Shown here piece after piece: positions 35,380 to 43,911 of a stretch of 51,902 nt of DNA (position 1 is its first letter; the number at the start of each line of letters is the position of its first letter). Both the position numbers and the translations under genes were made by a program. The notes beneath the pieces were generated by a model, which saw only the letters and a program-made list of their open reading frames with translations, did not search any database and was not told where the DNA came from. The stretch is from Ningiella ruwaisensis (GTDB lineage: Bacteria > Pseudomonadota > Gammaproteobacteria > Enterobacterales > Alteromonadaceae). The DNA lies in contig NZ_RAHT01000012.1 of the NCBI RefSeq assembly GCF_004798935.1, forward strand, positions 1 through 51,902. The letters run 5' to 3'.

Positions 35380-35410
35380 ACGCTGGTGCAAACATTTCAG
35401 CGTTAGGATA
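35380..35410 (+). promoter_or_regulatory. Upstream element shared by the two PAS-AraC genes
   Basis: TTCAGCGTTAGGATA (35396-35410) ends 27 bp before the second PAS-AraC start. The first PAS-AraC gene has TTCGGCGTTATGATA (16028-16042) at a similar place, differing at two of 15 positions. An inverted repeat, ACGCTG (35380-35385) with CAGCGT (35398-35403), overlaps it here. It may be a promoter, an autoregulatory site, or duplicated leader sequence. Confidence 0.4.
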
Positions 35411-35437
35411 TGCTTATCACACACAAAGAGGAAAAAA

Positions 35438-36169
35438 ATGCCGATTCAGGAAGCAAAGATTAAACAGTGTAATATCGACGCTTTGGTTGAAGCTTTTGAG
35501 CTTGTTCCCGATGTGCTTTTTTGGATAAAAGATTTAAAAGGGCATTGGGTATATGCAAATAAGCTGTTTATTGAACACTTGGGTTGCCATTCACTTTCTC
35601 AGATTTATGGAAAAACAGATTTTGATTTTTTCCCGCCTCATTTAGCAAAGCAATACGTTCACGATGATAAGAAGCTCTTGGAAGGCGACCTAATTACCTC
35701 AAGACTTGAAATGAACATGACACGAGATGGAGAGCTTGCCTGGTTTTCTACGTCTAAACGCCCTCTCAGAGCCCCCTCGGGAGAAGTAGTCGGTAACTAT
35801 GGCATAACCCGACATTTTCAAAAGTCATCTCAAGCTCTCTCTGTATTTGAATCTGTTCGGGTGCCGGTTGAATATATCAGGCAAAATTATCACAAACCAA
35901 TCAAGCTGCAAGAGCTTGCAGAATTGACGCATTTATCGGTAAGTGCATTAGAAAGGCGCTTTAAAAAGCACTTATTGAAAACGCCATCTCGACTTATAAA
36001 CGAGGTGAGGTTAGAAAATGCAAGACGGCTTATTATGGAGACCAATCAGCCTATTTCGGAAATTGCGTTTCAGACGGGCTTTAGTGATCATAGCTATTTC
36101 ACGAAGCAGTTTAAGCAATTTTTTGGAGTGCATCCCTCAAAAATGCGCTCTCAAATAAAAGAAAACTAA
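35438..36169 (+). CDS. PAS domain-containing AraC family regulator, paralogue
   Basis: A 243-residue regulator clearly paralogous to the gene at 16079. The PAS domain (about 17-120) contains FELVPDVLFWIKD and WFSTSKRPL. The AraC domain (about 140-240) contains LQELAELTHLSVSALERRFKK and ISEIAFQTGFSDHSYFTKQFK. The frame is open from 35321, but ATG 35438 follows AGAGG at good spacing. It is divergent from the Gfo/Idh gene with a 139-bp shared promoter region, so it likely controls that gene and possibly the neighbouring ThuA/sulfatase group. The two paralogues probably read related signals for different parts of the locus. Confidence 0.88.
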   Translation: MPIQEAKIKQCNIDALVEAFELVPDVLFWIKDLKGHWVYANKLFIEHLGCHSLSQIYGKTDFDFFPPHLAKQYVHDDKKLLEGDLITSRLEMNMTRDGELAWFSTSKRPLRAPSGEVVGNYGITRHFQKSSQALSVFESVRVPVEYIRQNYHKPIKLQELAELTHLSVSALERRFKKHLLKTPSRLINEVRLENARRLIMETNQPISEIAFQTGFSDHSYFTKQFKQFFGVHPSKMRSQIKEN

Positions 36170-36251
36170 GTCGGCGCGACAAATGTCGACGCCGCTTAGC
36201 ATGACACACACTCAGTTCTAGCGTAGAGCCTCTTAAGTAGAGACTCTGCTC

Positions 36252-39200
36252 TTATTCTTCAATTTGACCTTCGCCATCCGGATATCGATCAGTAGGATAC
36301 TTTTCAAATAGTTCTTTAGCGGTCCAAAAGCCTCTTGGACCATTGGTACTTGCTCTTACCTTTTTGACTAATTCAGGGCTTACCGGGTCAGCGCGATTCT
36401 CAAAATTGTTTCTGATGTAAGTAAGTACAGAGGCAACCTCTTCATCATTGAGCATGTTTCCAAAAGCGGTCATTGGGACGTGTCCGGCATACATTTCACC
36501 TTTGACCCAAATCTTTTTCATCAAGCCATGCAGAATAATATCGGTTAAGCGCTCCGGATCACCTGTCACCCATTCAGTTCCTGATATTGGCGGGAATCCT
36601 GCCATAGGGAGTCCGTTGCCATCTGGCTGGTGACAGGTCACACAATAGCCTTCTCTGAAGTAGATTTCTTTGCCAGCAAAATAGCGCTCTCTGTCGATGC
36701 CGCTTAAATGCTCTGCCTCGTTTTCGACTTCAGCCACTTGCTCTGTCCACGTTCCACCGAGATTACTCACCGTTTGCAAAAATGCGGTCCGCATCCAAGG
36801 GCCAAGCTGAGCGCCCTCTTTTTCGCCAGCCAGATATAATGCAGGTAAAGCTTTCGGATCGTCAATCCATGAAATACCTGCTATTGCCTCTAGTCGAACG
36901 CGCCCGTGCTCATCGCCTGCGGCCTTTTTCATTAATGCGATTGCTTCGTCAGTATCATATTCGTAAAGATGCAAACGTATCGCTTTAACTGCCGCTGCTC
37001 TGACCTTGTAATTTTCATGAGTCATGAGTTTTTCAGCAAAGGCTTTATCTTGTTTATTCTCAAATCGACTCAACCAGAGAGCTTCCAGCAGATGCCGATC
37101 GTAATCAGGATGGGCTTTGTCCAAACTGGCAATATAGTCTTTTTTTGCATTTTGAATGCGAGTGAAATCATGCTCGCGTATTTCACGTCGCACGCGATAG
37201 CGTAATCGGTGGTCAGGTGACTTAAGATAAGAGAACAATGTGTCAAGCGATTCCCCGTCAACAGGCACTTCTTCTGACAAAGGTCGCTCTTTATGCGTCA
37301 CTCGATAAATACGTCCATGCGCGTGGTCACGTAAGGGATCTCTTGCGTTGTGCTGCATGTGGCCAATTAATTGATTATGCCAATCCACCACATACAAAGA
37401 GCCATCAGCAGCAAACTCCAAATCAACGGGTCTGAAGTTAGGATCAGTCGACGTGTAAAGGTCTTGACGCCAGTTGCTTACGTAACCTGTCCCTTCATCA
37501 TTCAAGGTATGCTGTTTTGCTCCTAAAAAGCCAATCACGTTGTTTAGAATAAAGTCTCCCTGCATCTCTTCAGGGAAATGCTGGCTATAAACAAACTCTA
37601 TGCCTGAAGTAGGTCTAACGCGATGCGCCGACTCAATCAAGGTATCGGTTCCTAGCGAAAGCTGACCGTAGCGCGTTTTAAGTTCGACTGGCAGCATCCA
37701 ATATACCGAAGGGTCGGACGTATTCATGAAGAAGTTTTGTCCCCATTCATCAAACACCACGCCCCATGGGTTAGGCGCACGGTTTTGGACAAGCCTTTGT
37801 AAGCGCTGAGTGCGAGGGTCGAAGCGATAAAAACCTGCATTGACGGCACGAATTGGCCCGTAGGCCGTTTCTATGTTGCTGTGTAAAAATACCCCTTCCT
37901 GCATAATAATGCCGCCGAATGGGTCAGCAATAAAACCACTGATGGCATGATGGGTATCGTGCGTATCAAAGCCTGAAAGAATAATTTCATAAGTGTCGGC
38001 TTTATCGTCACCGTCCGTATCCTGCAAAAGTACGAGATTGGGTGCTTGTGAGACATAGACGCCATGTTCAGTAATTTCAAAACCAATAGGCAGATTCAGG
38101 CCATCGGCAAAAACAATCTCTTTGTCCGCTTTACCGTCTTTATCGGTGTCTTCGTAGATTAAGATTTTATCATCGGGCTTTGCATCACCTGGCTTGTAAT
38201 GGGGATAACTTTCCAGGGTAGATACCCACAATCTGCCTTGATTGTCGAAAGCCATTTGAGCCGGATTAGCCAAGTTTGGAAAATCAACTTCAGATGCAAA
38301 AAGCTCGATTTCAAATCCCTCGGCAACAGTGAAGGTATCCAAAGCATCCTGGCCATATTTATATTCCTGGACATTATCGATCGAGACATTCGATTCTATT
38401 TTGTCTAGCTTCTGGGTGCTTGCATCTGCAGCTACGAGATCAAAGGGCTTATCATTAAGAATATGCCAAATCTGACGATCTCGATTTTCAGTCATCTGAA
38501 CAACTTTGATGGTTTCTTGCGGATAATTATCAACACCGTATGGCTCAAATCGACGTCCATCCACATGCACTCCGTTTGGCATCTGATAACGTTTGAACCA
38601 ATACCAATTCTTATCTAATACGGCTTGAAGCAGTTGATTGAATTTTTCTTCAGTTAATTCAACATCTGCAGCAGTGAAGATCTCGTCAGTAAGAATAGGA
38701 GCAAGGCGCGCGTACCCTTGTTTGTTTAGATGTGCTCCATTAACCGTTAGCTGCTCATCACTGGATTCAAACATTGCTTTGGTCGGCGTGTATAAATCCA
38801 CAAATTGAATGCCGCGCTCATTGGCCACATCTTTCATTAGCTCGGTGTAGGCCTTAAGGTTCTTATTGGTTTCTTTTCCGTCTGGCAGTGGATATTTATC
38901 CGATAAATCCTGAAACGCAATAGGCGAAACCAACACTAATTTGGCAATTTTTCCGTCAGCGTATTTGTTTGCAAGCGAATGATTGATGAAGTTATATAGT
39001 TCTTCGCGATAATTGTCTAAACCCTCTGGGCCATCAAATGATTCATTGAAACCAAAAAAGGCAATAATTACGTCAGGTTTGATGTCATATAACCATTCAT
39101 CAGGCGTAGGATGAAAGCCTTCACCGCTGTGGTGTAGTTTATCTGGATGATAACGTTCCGCACCAGGGAAAGCCCACTGGGAATTTCTGGACGGGTGAGG

Positions 39201-40412
39201 ACGAAATCCAGGGGTATAGCCAGGTTTTGCCAGTGTGCGAATGGTAATATCTTTATCGGCATGGCGTGAGTAGATTTCACTTTCAAAAAAGCCATGGTTT
39301 AACATGCGTTCAGGAAGCCCGTTACCTAGCAGCAGTACGGTATCGCCGTCTTTTAATTCTACGCGTGTTTCTACACCGAGCGCTTTAAGTTCAGCGATAG
39401 TCAAAATGGATCTTGCAGAGCTACCCATCGCAAAATCACTGACCTGCAAACCGCGTTTTACAAAGTAATCCGTGTCCTGAAAGCCGTAAAAAGATGGTTC
39501 AAATGGGTCAACATAGCTTACATTGGCCTTTTCCGGAACTTCCATATCCAGTAGATAGTACGCGGCATTAACTAACATCCGTCTTGCACTTTCTTCTTGC
39601 AGATCGTATGCCGCACCACCAGTAGTAGTAAACACTTGCCCTGTATTTTTGCCATTGGGTGACGAATAAGGTTTTAGCCAGGATAAGGGCATCATCGGAT
39701 TATTCTTTTTGCCCTCAAGATTTGGCGAATTCGGGTCCAGCGATTCGGTGACAGCACCTAATTGCAATACAGTGGCATCTTCAGTCAAATTCTCAATGCC
39801 GTAGATATCTGACCACATAAAATAAGTATCAACACTATTGAGGATTGGATGATCAGCATGCTCTTCTACATTAACAGAGCGTCCGCCCTCTTTTTTATGT
39901 ATGCCGTGGTGATATAGCCAGTTCTCTCCAACGATATCCAGGCCGAAATTCTGCCAATCATAACCGCCATACATATCATCATTGTTAAAAGGGTGTGTCG
40001 CGGTGCGTATGGCAATGATAGGCTTTCCGTCATTTATAAAATCTAGAAAATGTTGGAGTTGTTCCCCTGGCAATATTCGCCAGCGAGTCGCCAATACCAT
40101 CAAATCGGCGTCTTTTAAGGACTCTAAATGCGCAATATTTGTAATATCGTTGGGATTGATAACACCTGTTTCGCGGTCAATGGCAAAAAGTACCGTGGTT
40201 TTGAAACCGTGATGTTCTGTCAGGATCTTTGCCAACATTGGCATCGATTCTTCCGAGCGATATTCCTCATCCCCAGAGACCAGAACGATATGCTTGCCAT
40301 TTGCAATATCTTCGCCCGGTTCGAATACTAAATGATCGATTCCATTTGCATGGGCAAAGCAAAAACTAAAAACAAACGATACAGCGATAAGAGTGCGTGC
40401 TAGATATTTCAC
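36252..40412 (-). CDS. Giant exported ThuA / SGNH-like / propeller / HEAT / cytochrome c fusion
   Basis: A 1386-residue exported protein beginning at GTG with signal peptide 1-22 (ending FAHA). A ThuA-like domain (about 30-300; HIVLVSGDEEYRSEES, YHHGIHKKEGGRSV) is followed by an SGNH-like domain (about 345-590). In this domain block I reads LLGNGLPER, with Asn364 where Ser is normal, while FGFNES (Asn456) and NGAHLNKQGY (His561) remain. Residues about 710-1060 are a sugar-dehydrogenase-like propeller (LPIGFEI, EDTDKDGKADKE), then HEAT repeats (about 1090-1240) and a cytochrome c domain with CVTCH at 1257-1261 and candidate Met ligand in GHVPMTAFG. ThuA proteins act in 3-keto-trehalose/glucoside metabolism. 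This looks like a one-chain periplasmic oxidative module, but its reaction is unknown. Confidence 0.83.
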   Translation of the reverse strand: MKYLARTLIAVSFVFSFCFAHANGIDHLVFEPGEDIANGKHIVLVSGDEEYRSEESMPMLAKILTEHHGFKTTVLFAIDRETGVINPNDITNIAHLESLKDADLMVLATRWRILPGEQLQHFLDFINDGKPIIAIRTATHPFNNDDMYGGYDWQNFGLDIVGENWLYHHGIHKKEGGRSVNVEEHADHPILNSVDTYFMWSDIYGIENLTEDATVLQLGAVTESLDPNSPNLEGKKNNPMMPLSWLKPYSSPNGKNTGQVFTTTGGAAYDLQEESARRMLVNAAYYLLDMEVPEKANVSYVDPFEPSFYGFQDTDYFVKRGLQVSDFAMGSSARSILTIAELKALGVETRVELKDGDTVLLLGNGLPERMLNHGFFESEIYSRHADKDITIRTLAKPGYTPGFRPHPSRNSQWAFPGAERYHPDKLHHSGEGFHPTPDEWLYDIKPDVIIAFFGFNESFDGPEGLDNYREELYNFINHSLANKYADGKIAKLVLVSPIAFQDLSDKYPLPDGKETNKNLKAYTELMKDVANERGIQFVDLYTPTKAMFESSDEQLTVNGAHLNKQGYARLAPILTDEIFTAADVELTEEKFNQLLQAVLDKNWYWFKRYQMPNGVHVDGRRFEPYGVDNYPQETIKVVQMTENRDRQIWHILNDKPFDLVAADASTQKLDKIESNVSIDNVQEYKYGQDALDTFTVAEGFEIELFASEVDFPNLANPAQMAFDNQGRLWVSTLESYPHYKPGDAKPDDKILIYEDTDKDGKADKEIVFADGLNLPIGFEITEHGVYVSQAPNLVLLQDTDGDDKADTYEIILSGFDTHDTHHAISGFIADPFGGIIMQEGVFLHSNIETAYGPIRAVNAGFYRFDPRTQRLQRLVQNRAPNPWGVVFDEWGQNFFMNTSDPSVYWMLPVELKTRYGQLSLGTDTLIESAHRVRPTSGIEFVYSQHFPEEMQGDFILNNVIGFLGAKQHTLNDEGTGYVSNWRQDLYTSTDPNFRPVDLEFAADGSLYVVDWHNQLIGHMQHNARDPLRDHAHGRIYRVTHKERPLSEEVPVDGESLDTLFSYLKSPDHRLRYRVRREIREHDFTRIQNAKKDYIASLDKAHPDYDRHLLEALWLSRFENKQDKAFAEKLMTHENYKVRAAAVKAIRLHLYEYDTDEAIALMKKAAGDEHGRVRLEAIAGISWIDDPKALPALYLAGEKEGAQLGPWMRTAFLQTVSNLGGTWTEQVAEVENEAEHLSGIDRERYFAGKEIYFREGYCVTCHQPDGNGLPMAGFPPISGTEWVTGDPERLTDIILHGLMKKIWVKGEMYAGHVPMTAFGNMLNDEEVASVLTYIRNNFENRADPVSPELVKKVRASTNGPRGFWTAKELFEKYPTDRYPDGEGQIEE

Positions 40413-40681
40413 AAAAATGTAAACTCCAATAAACCTTAATAGTCGCCAAATTGCAATGTCCCAATTAATACATCCATCAGATACTTTGCTCTTAACGTTC
40501 TATTGGTGCCCCCGAAAGACCTTTGCTTTAATCATGTAAAGCAAACGAACAGCCAAGGTTAATGATTTGTTAATCATAGTCGTTTCATACACAAAACACG
40601 TATGAATATTTCGTTAAAAATTATAACTATTTCGGCTATCGATGCTTTAGTAAGTGTTAAGCTCGATTTCTTTGAGCGCTT
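40413..40681 (-). promoter_or_regulatory. Leader/promoter region of the giant fusion gene
   Basis: This 269-bp non-coding gap separates the nucleoside-hydrolase-like gene from the giant fusion gene. It contains an inverted repeat, ATGATT-TGTT-AATCAT, at 40562-40577. A GGAG stands about 11 nt before the GTG start, a long spacing that with GTG suggests modest translation. The gap is long enough for a separate promoter, but no clear -35/-10 was chosen. Confidence 0.35.
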
Positions 40682-41629
40682 TTATTTTGCAACATGAGCC
40701 TTGAAGCGTTCAAAAAATGCTTGGTACATTTGCTCACCATCAATCTTACTAATGTAAGTAATGGGGCGACTACCAAAATCTTTAGATGTTGTGATTTGTG
40801 TGGTTTCTGCCCACTCAGGTTCCATCATTGCGTAAATAAGTGCCAAATCCCAAATCGCTCGGTCGTAGCGAGAACCATCCATGTGGTTTGTCCAACGCGA
40901 AACCAAAAAATCACCTAGCGGGTGCAGGCCACTTAGTCGTTGTTCTGTATCCTGACGATTAAATTGCATATCTACAGCAACATTCACGGGAATAATCGTC
41001 ATGGGTACGTCAGATTTTAAAAGCAAATGTAAGGCTTGAGTATCCATAATAGCGTTAAAATCTGTCGTGCCTAATATGCCATTTTCAAAATCGTAGGACG
41101 TTCCTAACCAGTAAAGATTGATTTTCTCAGCGATGCTCGGGTCAATAAAAAGTGCGGAACCAACATTGGTTAAGGCGCCCAATGCAATCACGGTAAGCCT
41201 TTCTCCCATTGGCATAGCGTGTGCCTGTTTAATAATTTCATATGCGGCAGCCGAGTGCTGGGCTTGATCACCCCAGTCAAACATTCTGGCTACACCTCCG
41301 CGCTTTGTTGGCACCGGTTTTTGTAAATACCCCAGAAGTACCTGATTTAATCGATGACTATCTTCCATGGAATTGTCGCTTGTCCAATGACTTGTTTGCC
41401 AGTGTGTCGCATTCAATGCCTTTATATTCCATGTTGGCTCAATCAGCGCCGCTACGACAGCATATAAATCATCTATTTCATTCGCCGTATCTGCGTCTAA
41501 TACAATGGTTTTATTAAACGAAAGTTCTGTTTCTTGTGCGTGTAGTAGCGAATTGAATGATAAAAACACAAACAGCAGCGTGCTTAGCGCAAATTTTGAT
41601 TGAATTGAATGCTTTCTTTGTTTAAACAT
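40682..41629 (-). CDS. Exported nucleoside-hydrolase-like (IU_nuc_hydro) glycosidase
   Basis: A 315-residue exported protein: signal peptide about 1-31 (ending LLHAQ), then an inosine/uridine-preferring nucleoside hydrolase fold. The usual calcium-binding DxDxxxDD motif appears as DADTANEIDD, with two extra residues. Other family features are VIALGALTNVGSAL and the late RYDRAIWDLAL with an aspartate. Standard members cleave the N-glycosidic bond of ribonucleosides. Export and placement between a sulfatase and a sugar-oxidising fusion argue against purine salvage; a glycoside substrate is possible. It starts 17 nt after the sulfatase stop, so the two are co-transcribed. Confidence 0.8.
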   Translation of the reverse strand: MFKQRKHSIQSKFALSTLLFVFLSFNSLLHAQETELSFNKTIVLDADTANEIDDLYAVVAALIEPTWNIKALNATHWQTSHWTSDNSMEDSHRLNQVLLGYLQKPVPTKRGGVARMFDWGDQAQHSAAAYEIIKQAHAMPMGERLTVIALGALTNVGSALFIDPSIAEKINLYWLGTSYDFENGILGTTDFNAIMDTQALHLLLKSDVPMTIIPVNVAVDMQFNRQDTEQRLSGLHPLGDFLVSRWTNHMDGSRYDRAIWDLALIYAMMEPEWAETTQITTSKDFGSRPITYISKIDGEQMYQAFFERFKAHVAK

Positions 41630-41646
41630 AAATCTTTCTCACTGGT

Positions 41647-43596
41647 TTAAATTTTATGTAAGGTGACTTGCTTAACCCACAAGCTTCTATTTTGTGCATC
41701 GGTCCCGAACATGATTTCAAAATTGTATTGGCCAGTTGTTAAATCAAGCTCTCCCATGTCTAGTTTACCCCATGTTAAATCTGGCGCTTCATCTGTGTAG
41801 TACTGACGTTCGGTAGATAGTGTGTCAGGAATAAACGGCGCAATTTGAGATTGTATAAGTTCCTTCTCAGCCACTTTGACTTTCAGCGCATTGCCATAAG
41901 CACCATCATTTGTCGCATATTCAATCGTCACGCGATACTTACCCGGTGCAAGTACCTTCAATGGCCAGTATGCAAGGCCAGCATTCTGTGAAACCGGCAC
42001 AAGCCAATCATGCGACCAGCCGGCTTTATGCTGGTATTCCAGGTCGCTTTTAATCAGACCTTCATGCGCTGGTAACTCAATAAGTGTTGTTTCTACGTGT
42101 CCAACTTCTATCGGTAAGGTCTTATAAGGGCCATGTTCCGAAGTAATTTGCTGATACCAGCTAAAATATTCAGATTTAAGTTCTTCAAGCAATGTTACCT
42201 GCTCTTCTGCCAAGTTCTGCTTTTGGCCGGGATCTCTAATCAAATCATATAACTGCCACTTCCCATTCTCACCCGCGAGTGCGAGATACTGCTGATTTCT
42301 GATTGCTGCGGGCGTCGGATGTACCGGATCCGCCGAAGAATCTTTACTTATCCTAAATCGATGTGAATATAAGAATCTGTCTTCCCATTGATTACCATTT
42401 TCAAGATTGTTAAACATCAAAGGGGTCAAATCTCTGCCATCAAAGTGAGTTTCGTCAAAAGCAATATCTAAAAGTGACAAGATGGTCGGCACTATATCAA
42501 TATGCTGCGTAATCGGAATAACTTTTTGGCTAGGTATGTTTTTAGATGGCCAGTGGATAACTAAAGGAGAGCGAACACCGCCTTCATCAACCAGCCCTTT
42601 GTGACCTTTTAAACCGGCGTTATAACGCGTTTGCCCGTCAGGGAAGGCTGGTCCATTGTCGGACATAAAAAGTACAATGGTGTTATTTAGTTCACCTTTT
42701 TCCTCAAGCGCATTGAATACTTTTGCGATATTGTCATCGATATTTTCAACCATGCCATAAATAGATGCATTAACATCTATTAATCCCTTATTTTTATATT
42801 TTTCAAAATACTGATTCGGGACTTGAAACGGGCCATGTGGCGTATTGAAACTCAACATCGCAAAAAAAGGCTTTTCTGAAGCATCAACGACAAAATCGAT
42901 TGCTTTGTTCGTAATAGCATCAGCGACATATCCCTGATACTGGACGCGCTCGTTATTGTGATATAAATAGTTATCGTAATATTCTGACAAATGCCCGGCA
43001 GAAAATCCGTAGAACTCATCAAAACCCTGTCCAATCGGATCGTGCGGGTATTGCAGGCCATTATGCCATTTGCCAAAAAGTCCCGTTCGATAGCCTTGCT
43101 CGTTCAGTCGTTCGGCAAGCGTCACATTTGAGGCGTGCATTTTTTCGCCTCCCCGCGTGACATGAAATACGCCGGTAGATAAATAATGCTTGCCGGTCAA
43201 GAGGCTAGCACGCGTAGGCGCACAGACAGGACTGACATAAAACCTATCGAAGTTAACACCTTGTTCAAAAAGTTCATCTAAGGTTGGCGTTTCAATAATC
43301 TCATTACCATTAATTCCTAAGTCACCATAGCCTTGATCATCTGTCAGTATTAACAACACGTTCGCTTTATCGGAGTTGTTGTCTGCTAAACCGCTTTTGC
43401 CTGAGTCAGATTTAGTTAAAGCTTCAGCGCCTTCTCTAAAGTCAGCCTTTTGTGTCTCTTCATCTGTCGGCTGACATCCAGATACCAGTATCATAAGTAT
43501 TGTAGATACGAGGATCTTAATTAACGACAACCCACAAGAATTGCTATTTAATGTTAGTTTTACTTTAACGCTGCCTCTGTCTAGCGGTACGGCCAT
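41647..43596 (-). CDS. Family S1 sulfatase lipoprotein
   Basis: A 649-residue formylglycine-dependent sulfatase. After a lipobox LVSGC (Cys41), the sulfatase domain begins with the metal motif LILTDDQGYGDLG. The active-site signature VCAPTRASLLTG carries Cys125, the residue converted to formylglycine. MSDNGPAF supplies further metal ligands. A C-terminal beta-rich region (about 520-649) resembles an appended jelly-roll. Sulfatases remove sulfate esters from sugars, implying that the target polymer is sulfated, as marine algal polysaccharides often are. No maturation enzyme (FGE or anSME) is encoded in the window. It is first in a minus-strand unit with the nucleoside-hydrolase-like gene. Confidence 0.9.
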   Translation of the reverse strand: MAVPLDRGSVKVKLTLNSNSCGLSLIKILVSTILMILVSGCQPTDEETQKADFREGAEALTKSDSGKSGLADNNSDKANVLLILTDDQGYGDLGINGNEIIETPTLDELFEQGVNFDRFYVSPVCAPTRASLLTGKHYLSTGVFHVTRGGEKMHASNVTLAERLNEQGYRTGLFGKWHNGLQYPHDPIGQGFDEFYGFSAGHLSEYYDNYLYHNNERVQYQGYVADAITNKAIDFVVDASEKPFFAMLSFNTPHGPFQVPNQYFEKYKNKGLIDVNASIYGMVENIDDNIAKVFNALEEKGELNNTIVLFMSDNGPAFPDGQTRYNAGLKGHKGLVDEGGVRSPLVIHWPSKNIPSQKVIPITQHIDIVPTILSLLDIAFDETHFDGRDLTPLMFNNLENGNQWEDRFLYSHRFRISKDSSADPVHPTPAAIRNQQYLALAGENGKWQLYDLIRDPGQKQNLAEEQVTLLEELKSEYFSWYQQITSEHGPYKTLPIEVGHVETTLIELPAHEGLIKSDLEYQHKAGWSHDWLVPVSQNAGLAYWPLKVLAPGKYRVTIEYATNDGAYGNALKVKVAEKELIQSQIAPFIPDTLSTERQYYTDEAPDLTWGKLDMGELDLTTGQYNFEIMFGTDAQNRSLWVKQVTLHKI

Positions 43597-43911
43597 ATTC
43601 TTACCTATCGTTTTAAAAAAAGCTGAATAACGTATTTTTTATCGGTTTTCTCCATTAAGCGAACGGAAGAAAAGCACCTGAGTTGAGGGCTTAGTACACC
43701 CTTGCGTTACAAAATCACATTATTCTTTTTCGTTAATTCTCACACTCAGTGCGAGATTTTGCTTTTCTGATATCTTCTTTCCCAATTACGGAATTGTAAA
43801 CATAAAACATTTGTTGTAACACAATTGTAAATATAAGTTTGATATATCGAATATCTACAACAAACAGGGTGTTTAATCACAAGCGTTCAGCATTTTCACA
43901 GAGGAATAGTC
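43597..43911. promoter_or_regulatory. Divergent promoter region between sulfatase and SGNH lipoprotein genes
   Basis: This 315-bp AT-rich non-coding region separates two divergent genes. It holds a short inverted repeat, GATAT-ATCGA-ATATC, near 43850, and TTTTTCGTTAA at 43726-43736, which resembles one arm of the repeat upstream of the TonB receptor. No ORF is supported. The SGNH gene's ribosome site is AGAGGAA, just before its ATG. Confidence 0.4.

Noticed and set aside
40682-41629. Purine or pyrimidine salvage enzyme
   Set aside because: The protein is exported and sits with a sulfatase, and its metal motif has atypical spacing, so the simple nucleosidase label was not applied.
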